Below are positions 4,926 through 5,295 of a stretch of DNA of 5,295 nucleotides, piece after piece. The stretch is taken from positions 1 through 5,295 of the forward strand of contig CALFYV010000128.1 in the NCBI GenBank assembly GCA_937952395.1, read 5' to 3'. The position numbers and the translations under genes are program-made. The notes beneath the pieces are model-generated. The model saw only the letters and a list, made by a program, of their open reading frames with translations. It made no database searches and was not told the origin of the DNA. Each line of letters starts with the position of its first letter. Positions within the stretch are counted from its first letter, which is position 1. This DNA is from an uncultured Bacteriovoracaceae bacterium. Its GTDB lineage: Bacteria > Bdellovibrionota > Bacteriovoracia > Bacteriovoracales > Bacteriovoracaceae.

Positions 4926-5273
4926 TTTTTCAAGTTCGGGATTAAGGGCGGTGAATTTATCTTTTAAAGATTTAGTTTCACGCTTATCTTTTCCTAAGAT
5001 ATAAACGTATTTGTGTTTTCTTGGAACTTGACGACGCTGGCATTGATCTTGGTGATTCTTTGACGCTTGTTTTAGCTGATTTGCAATCTCTTGAGGAATT
5101 TTTCTCCAAAAGATTTTATCTCGACTGCTCCATTCATCTTTCCAAAAAATCCCAAGGCCGTGAGCATACTTCTTATAACTTGTTGTCTTCCTGAAATTAC
5201 GATCAGAGAACCACCCCTTCTCTGGTGACGCAGGATCAAAATACTCAAACCTTGCTCCTGAGTTTTGACCCAG
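4926..5273 (-). other. In-frame coding-like extension upstream of the HTH gene, no start codon (possible broken gene)
   Basis: The HTH frame continues without a stop for 116 more codons up to a TAG at 5276-5274. The translation looks like a real soluble protein: FEYFDPASPEKGW, then WKDEWSSRDKIFWRKIPQEI, a basic stretch RRQVPRKHKYVYILGKDKR and a helix before the HTH part. It contains no in-frame ATG or GTG; the only early candidate is a CTG at 5273 without a Shine-Dalgarno. The last 19 bases of the window beyond the TAG give no start in any frame. The simplest reading is a larger gene, running in from the right, broken by a nonsense codon or frameshift near 5275. A sequencing error or a non-canonical start remain possible. 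I do not recognise the family. Confidence 0.45.
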
Positions 5274-5295
5274 CTAAGTAAAGTTACATGCTTGA

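Noticed and set aside
5081..5293. Alternative minus-strand frame open from the right edge, ending near 5081
   Set aside because: The competing frame is continuous with the HTH protein and has much more protein-like content; this one looks like a shadow.

Overview
The window is AT-rich bacterial DNA with lysine-, asparagine- and isoleucine-rich proteins, two predicted lipoproteins and Shine-Dalgarno sites at four of its genes. Lipoproteins point to a Gram-negative host. The AT-rich composition together with the integrase cassette would suit a Bdellovibrionota-like (Bacteriovorax/Halobacteriovorax type) genome, but that is an impression from composition and gene style. No rRNA, tRNA or universal marker gene is present to prove it.

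Region 1 (1-1802) holds four small cell-envelope genes. The first is the 3' end of a glycine-rich, proline-tailed protein cut by the left edge (3-278, +). A protein with two membrane segments and a soluble C-terminal domain follows (332-913, +), then a lipoprotein on the other strand (918-1469, -) and a second lipoprotein resembling DUF4156/YjeI (1470-1802, +). The two lipoprotein genes start back to back with no base between their ATG codons. Each has a promoter-like sequence inside the other's signal-peptide codons, so both mRNAs are probably leaderless or nearly so, and the two promoters probably exclude each other.

Region 2 (1803-2502) is mostly non-coding. It contains a GC-rich near-palindrome, a cluster of TTGG/CCAA inverted repeats (1991-2045) and a larger stem-loop or IS-end-like inverted repeat (2047-2118). 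It also contains one small gene with a strong ribosome binding site (2255-2452, +) and a very good intrinsic terminator (2458-2493) serving the minus-strand operon on its right. Decayed mobile DNA or an attachment/regulatory region for the neighbouring integrases would explain this, but neither is proven.

Region 3 (2503-5295) is a minus-strand recombination operon. It runs from a helix-turn-helix/excisionase-like protein (4569-4925) to an intact tyrosine recombinase (3535-4572) and then a paralogous tyrosine recombinase (2503-3531). The genes are coupled by a 4-base ATGA overlap and a 3-base gap, each with a good Shine-Dalgarno. The downstream recombinase has lost two catalytic residues (Arg I is Lys, and the His of HxLRH is Leu) while keeping the nucleophilic Tyr, so it may be a non-catalytic partner. 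The helix-turn-helix frame stays open for another 116 codons upstream to a TAG at 5274-5276, with no usual start codon. Either a longer gene has been broken or its true start is missed.

The best leads for something undescribed are the paired active/degenerate recombinases with their HTH partner, the face-to-face leaderless lipoprotein promoters, and the repeat-rich stretch between them.
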